The notes under the pieces were generated by a model, which saw only the letters and a list, made by a program, of their open reading frames with translations, was not told the origin of the DNA and searched no databases. A program made the translations under genes and the position numbers. DNA of 64,000 nt, taken from Clusia tigrina. Lineage: Eukaryota > Arthropoda > Insecta > Diptera > Clusiidae. Positions 58,851 through 64,000 of the stretch are shown here, piece after piece (within the stretch, counting starts at the first letter, position 1; each line of letters opens with the position of its first letter). The stretch is from the NCBI GenBank assembly GCA_920105625.2, contig OV050032.1, positions 72,893,879 to 72,957,878 of the forward strand, in the 5' to 3' direction.

Positions 58851-60000
58851 TACAAGAATTTGAATGTTGCAACCTTTGGTTGGTGTAGGACATACCGTAT
58901 AGAAGTTAGGACCATTTGAAGTTTTATCAGTGTTTGATTTGGGACTCAAGGGTAGCATAGCTTTGAGCGATAGCTTAAATTGAAAAAAGGCTCGAGTACT
59001 TTATTGTTACAAAATTTCAAGGTTTTATGACGCTCCAGTAAAAAGTTACAAGCATTTGTATGTTGCAAACTCTGATAGGTGTAGGACGTACCGTATAGAA
59101 GTTAGGGCCATTTGAAGTTTTATCAGTGTTTGATTTGTGACTCAAGGGTAGCATAGCTTTGAGCGATAGCTTAAATTGAAAAGAGGCTCGAGTACTATAT
59201 TGTTACATAATTTCAAGGTTTTATGACGCTCCAGTAAAAAGTTACAAGCATTTGTATATTACATACTTTGATAGGTGTAGGACGTACCGTATAGAAGTTA
59301 GGGCCATTTGAAGTTTTATCAGTGTTTGATTTGGGACTCAAGGGTAGCATAGCTTTGAGCGATAACTTAAACTGACAAGAGGCTCGAGTACTTTATCGTT
59401 ACAAAATTTCAAGGTTCTATGAAGCTTCAGTAAAAAGTTACAAGTATTTATATGTTGCAAACTTTGATAGGTGTAGGACGTACGGTATAGAAGTTAAGTC
59501 CTTTTGAAGTTTTATCAGTGGTGGATTTGGGGCTCAAGGGTCGCATAGCTTTGAGCGATAACTTAAACTGACAAGAGGCTCGAGTACTTTATCGTTACAA
59601 AATTTCAAGGTGTTATGACGCTCCAGTAAAAAGTTACAAGCATTTGTATGTTGCAAACTTTGATAGGTGTAGGACGTACCGAATAGAAGTTAGGGCCATT
59701 TGATGTTTTATGAGTGTTTAATTTGGGACTCAAGGGTAGCATAGCTTTGAGCGATAGCTTAATTTGAAAAGAGGCTCGAGTACTTTATTGTTACAAAATT
59801 TCAAGGTTTTATGACGCTCCAGTAAAAAGTTACAAGCATTTGTATGTCGCATACTTTGATAGGTGTAGGACGTACCGTATAGAAGTTAGGGCCATTTAAA
59901 ATTGTATCAGTGTTTGATTTGGGACTCAAGGGTAGCATAGCTTTGAGCGATAGTTTAAATTGACAAGAGGCTCGAGTACTTTATTGTTACAGAATTTCAA
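58850..60000. repeat. Satellite between higher-order blocks
   Basis: About six monomers. The group with CAAGTATTTATATG, GGTGGATTTGGGG, CCGAATAGAAG, TTTATGAGTG and TGTATGTCGCATAC is seen again after the N-run at about 62,940-63,520. No gene was seen. Confidence 0.75.
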
Positions 60001-62490
60001 GGTTTTATGACGCTCCAGTAAAAAGTTACAAGCATTTGTATATTACATACTTTGATAGGTGTAGGACGTACCGTATAGAAGTTAGGGCCATTTGAAGTTT
60101 TATCAGTGTTTGATTTGGGACTCAAGGGTAGCATAGCTTTGAGCGATAGCTTAAATTGACAAGAGGCTCGAGTAATTTATTGTTACAAAATTTCAAGGTT
60201 TTATGACGCTCCAGTAAAAAGTTACAAGCATTTGTATGTTGCAAACTTTGATAGGTGTAGGACGTACCGAATAGAAGTTAGGGCCATTTGAAGTTTTATG
60301 AGTGTTTAATTTGGGACTCAAGGGTAGCATAGCTTTGAGCGATAGCTTAATTTGACAAGAGGCTCGAGTACTTTATTGTTACAAAATTTCAAGGTTTTAT
60401 GACGCTCCAGTAAAAAATTACAAGAATTTGAATGTTGCAAACTTTGATAGGTGTAGGACGTACCGTATAGAAGTTAAGGCCATTTGAAGGTTTATCAGTG
60501 TTTAATTTGGGACTCAAGGGTAGCATAGCTTTGAGCGATAGCTTAAATTGACAAGAGGCTCGAGTACTTTATTGTTACAAAATTTCAAGGTTTTATGATG
60601 GTCCAGTAAAAAGTTACAAGCATTTGTATGTTGCAAACTTTGATAGGTGTAGGACGTACCGTATAGAAGTTAGGGCCATTTGATGTTTTATGAGTGTTTA
60701 ATTTGGGACTCAAGGGTAGCATAGCTTTGAGCGATAGCTTAATTTGAATAGAGGCTCGAGTACTTTATTGTTACAAAATTTCAAGGTTTTATGACGCTCC
60801 AGTAAAAAGTTACAAGCATTTGTATGTTGCAAACTTTGATAGGTGTAGGACGTACCGTATAGAAGTTAGGGCCATTTAAAATTTTATCAGTGTTTGATTT
60901 GGGACTCAAGGGTAGCATAGCTTTGAGCGATAGTTTAAATTGACAAGAGGCTCGAGTACTTTATTGTTACAAAATTTCAATGTTTTATGACGCTCCAGTA
61001 AAAAGTTACAAGAATTTGAATGTTGCAACCTTTGGTTGGTGTAGGACATACCGTATAGAAGTTAGGACCATTTGAAGTTTTATCAGTGTTTGATTTGTGA
61101 CTCAAGGGTAGCATAGCTTTGAGCGATAGCTTAAATTGAAAAGAGGCTCGAGTACTATATTGTTACATAATTTCAAGGTTTTATGACGCTCCAGTAAAAA
61201 GTTACAAGCATTTGTATATTACATACTTTGATAGGTGTAGGACGTACCGTATAGAAGTTAGGGCCATTTGAAGTTTTATCAGTGTTTGATTTGGGACTCA
61301 AGGGTAGCATAGCTTTGAGCGATAGCTTAAATTGACAAGAGGCTCGAGTAATTTATTGTTACAAAATTTCAAGGTTTTATGACGCTCCAGTAAAAAGTTA
61401 CAAGCATTTGTATGTTGCAAACTTTGATAGGTGTAGGACGTACCGAATAGAAGTTAGGGCCATTTGATGTTTTATGAGTGTTTAATTTGGGACTCAAGGG
61501 TAGCATAGCTTTGAGCGATAGCTTAATTTGACAAGAGGCTCGAGTACTTTATTGTTACAAAATTTCAAGGTTTTATGACGCTCCAGTAAAAAATTACAAG
61601 AATTTGAATGTTGCAAACTTTGATAGGTGTAGGACGTACCGTATAGAAGTTAAGGCCATTTGAAGGTTTATCAGTGTTTAATTTGGGACTCAAGGGTAGC
61701 ATAGCTTTGAGCGATAGCTTAAATTGACAAGAGGCTCGAGTACTTTATTGTTACAAAATTTCAAGGTTTTATGATGGTCCAGTAAAAAGTTACAAGCATT
61801 TGTATGTTGCAAACTTTGATAGGTGTAGGACGTACCGTATAGAAGTTAGGGCCATTTGATGTTTTATGAGTGTTTAATTTGGGACTCAAGGGTAGCATAG
61901 CTTTGAGCGATAGCTTAATTTGAATAGAGGCTCGAGTACTTTATTGTTACAAAATTTCAAGGTTTTATGACGCTCCAGTAAAAAGTTACAAGCATTTGTA
62001 TGTCGCATACTTTGATAGGTGTAGGACGTACCGTATAGAAGTTAGGGCCATTTAAAATTTTATCAGTGTTTGATTTGGGACTCAAGGGTAGCATAGCTTT
62101 GAGCGATAGTTTAAATTGACAAGAGGCTCGAGTACTTTATTGTTACAAAATTTCAATGTTTTATGACGCTCCAGTAAAAAGTTACAAGAATTTGAATGTT
62201 GCAACCTTTGGTTGGTGTAGGACATACCGTATAGAAGTTAGGACCATTTGAAGTTTTATCAGTGTTTGATTTGTGACTCAAGGGTAGCATAGCTTTGAGC
62301 GATAGCTTAAATTGAAAAGAGGCTCGAGTACTATATTGTTACATAATTTCAAGGTTTTATGACGCTCCAGTAAAAAGTTACAAGCATTTGTATATTACAT
62401 ACTTTGATAGGTGTAGGACGTACCGTATAGAAGTTAGGGCCATTTGAAGTTTTATCAGTGTTTGATTTGGGACTCAAGGGTAGCATAGCG
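60000..62490. repeat. 1,176-bp hexamer in tandem (two copies)
   Basis: 60,000-61,300 and 61,176-62,476 match at exactly six monomers: TGTATATTACATAC (60,039 and 61,215), TTTATGAGTG (60,301 and 61,477), GATGGTCCAG (60,597 and 61,773) and TTGAATAGAGG. One monomer differs strongly (TGTATGTTGCAAAC at about 60,821 against TGTATGTCGCATAC at about 61,997), which suggests patch conversion or exchange. Confidence 0.85.
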
Positions 62491-62537
62491 ATAGCTTAAA
62501 TTGACAAGAGGCTCGAGTACTTTATTGTTACAAAATT

Positions 62538-62737
62538 NNNNNNNNNNNNNNNNNNNNNNNNNNNNNNNNNNNNNNNNNNNNNNNNNNNNNNNNNNNNNNN
62601 NNNNNNNNNNNNNNNNNNNNNNNNNNNNNNNNNNNNNNNNNNNNNNNNNNNNNNNNNNNNNNNNNNNNNNNNNNNNNNNNNNNNNNNNNNNNNNNNNNNN
62701 NNNNNNNNNNNNNNNNNNNNNNNNNNNNNNNNNNNNN
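62538..62737. other. Assembly gap (200 N)
   Basis: This is a run of exactly 200 N, a typical placeholder for a scaffold join rather than a measured gap. The left side ends ACAAAATT and the right side starts TCAAGG, which together give the satellite consensus with no base missing. Confidence 0.98.
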
Positions 62738-64000
62738 TCAAGGTTTTATGACGCTCCAGTAAAAAGTTACAAGCATTTGTATGTTGCAAACTTTGATAGG
62801 TGTAGGACGTACCGTATATAAGTTAGGTCCTTTTGAAGTTTTATCAGTGGTGGATTTGGGGCTCAAGGGTCGCATAGCTTTGAGCGATAACTTAAACTGA
62901 CAAGAGGCTCGAGTACTTTATCGTTACAAAATTTCAAGGTTCTATGACGCTTCAGTAAAAAGTTACAAGTATTTATATGTTGCAAACTTTGATAGGTGTA
63001 GGACGTACCGTATAGAAGTTAAGTCCTTTTGAAGTTTTATCAGTGGTGGATTTGGGGCTCAAGGGTCGCATAGCTTTGAGCGATAACTTAAACTGACAAG
63101 AGGCTCGAGTACTTTATCGTTACAAAATTTCAAGGTGTTATGACGCTCCAGTAAAAAGTTACAAGCATTTGTATGTTGCAAACTTTGATAGGTGTAGGAC
63201 GTACCGAATAGAAGTTAGGGCCATTTGATGTTTTATGAGTGTTTAATTTGGGACTCAAGGGTAGCATAGCTTTGAGCGATAGCTTAATTTGAAAAGAGGC
63301 TCGAGTACTTTATTGTTACAAAATTTCAAGGTTTTATGACGCTCCAGTAAAAAGTTACAAGCATTTGTATGTCGCATACTTTGATAGGTGTAGGACGTAC
63401 CGTATAGAAGTTAGGGCCATTTAAAATTTTATCAGTGTTTGATTTGGGACTCAAGGGTAGCATAGCTTTGAGCGATAGTTTAAATTGACAAGAGGCTCGA
63501 GTACTTTATTGTTACATAATTTCAAGGTTTTATGACGCTCCAGTAAAAAGTTACAAGCATTTGTATATTACATACTTTGATAGGTGTAGGACGTACCGTA
63601 TAGAAGTTAGGGCCATTTGAAGTTTTATCAGTGTTTGATTTGGGACTCAAGGGTAGCATAGCTTTGAGCGATAGCTTAAATTGACAAGAGGCTCGAGTAA
63701 TTTATTGTTACAAAATTTCAAGGTTTTATGACGCTCCAGTAAAAAGTTACAAGCATTTGTATGTTGCAAACTTTGATAGGTGTAGGACGTACCGAATAGA
63801 TTTTAGGACTATTTGAACTTTTATCAGTTTTTGATTTGGGACTCAAAAGTAGCATAGCTTTCAGCGATAGCTTAAATTGACAAGAGGCTCGAGTAGTTTA
63901 TTGTTACAAAATTTCAAGGTTTTATGACGCTCCAGTAAAAAGTTACAAGAATTTGAATGTTGCAACCTTTGATTGGTGTAGGACGTACCGTATAGAAGTT
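62738..64000. repeat. Satellite after the gap
   Basis: About 6.5 monomers. The first two full monomers carry GGTGGATTTGGGGCTC (about 62,846 and 63,047), then the TTTATGAGTG, TGTATGTCGCATAC and TACATAATTTC series. The end returns to the CGAATAGATTTTAGG / GCTTTCAGCG group seen at 42.6 and 52.6 kb. No gene was seen. Confidence 0.85.

Larger units (their letters stand above)
52309..64000. repeat. 196-bp satellite DNA, right array (about 58 monomers plus a gap)
   Basis: The same satellite continues beyond the retrotransposon in the same orientation and phase; the first partial monomer completes the one interrupted at 46012. Monomers here and at about 40.3-46.0 kb share variants that are rare or absent further left: CGAATAGATT, GGTGTTATGAC, TACATAATTTC, TGTATATTACATAC, GGTGGATTTGGGGCTC and GGACGGAAGG. 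This marks a more diverged subfamily than that of 1-37 kb. The array runs off the window end and is interrupted by an N-run at 62538-62737. No gene or other non-satellite sequence was seen. Confidence 0.96.

Noticed and set aside
1..64000. CRISPR-like array
   Set aside because: The periodic structure is a continuous satellite with no separate conserved repeat and unique spacers; variation is spread across the 196-bp unit.
1..64000. CENP-B box or other named centromere protein motif in the monomer
   Set aside because: I looked for the TTCG...CGGGA pattern and did not find it in the consensus. Centromere function cannot be called from sequence alone.

Overview
This window is heterochromatic eukaryotic DNA, most likely from an insect and probably a dipteran. 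Almost all of it is one complex satellite with a consensus monomer of 196 bp and about 37% G+C. A single 6,286-bp LTR retrotransposon of the Bel/Pao superfamily interrupts it, oriented on the minus strand. The organism call rests on the Bel/Pao polyprotein, whose domain set is typical of insect elements, and on the general architecture. No host gene, tRNA, rRNA or other single-copy marker is present to fix the species.

Layout. Positions 1-46012 are a continuous head-to-tail satellite array of about 235 monomers. Positions 46018-52303 are the retrotransposon, with two 265-bp LTRs that look identical by eye and a 5-bp target-site duplication GGTAG on each side (46013-46017 and 52304-52308). Positions 52309-64000 continue the same satellite in the same orientation and phase, broken only by a 200-bp run of N at 62538-62737. 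Removing the element and one GGTAG copy restores an uninterrupted monomer.

The satellite has nested higher-order structure, which I read from shared private variants. The clearest blocks are: a superunit of about 7.1 kb in near-perfect duplicate (about 2.5-16.5 kb) with a truncated third copy (16.5-17.5 kb); 1,167-bp hexamers inside it; a 1,960-bp decamer in tandem (21.7-25.5 kb) flanked by copies of an 11-monomer block 5,096 bp apart; a 1.6-kb segment at the left edge repeated about 26,980 bp away; a 1,372-bp heptamer in tandem (37.7-40.3 kb); a block repeated at an offset of exactly 10,000 bp across the retrotransposon; a 3,520-bp repeat at 53.5-58.9 kb; and a 1,176-bp hexamer in tandem (60.0-62.5 kb). 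All monomers point the same way, as expected from unequal exchange, replication slippage or other array-level amplification.

The only credible gene is the retrotransposon's single 1,767-codon gag-pol frame: gag with zinc knuckles, aspartic protease, reverse transcriptase, RNase H and integrase. It has no stop or frameshift and its catalytic residues are present, so the copy looks recently inserted and possibly active. One oddity is that no canonical TGG-initiated primer-binding site exists anywhere in its 463-bp leader. I see no new enzymatic or defence system here. The interest lies in the array architecture, the age relation between array amplification and insertion, and the unusual leader.
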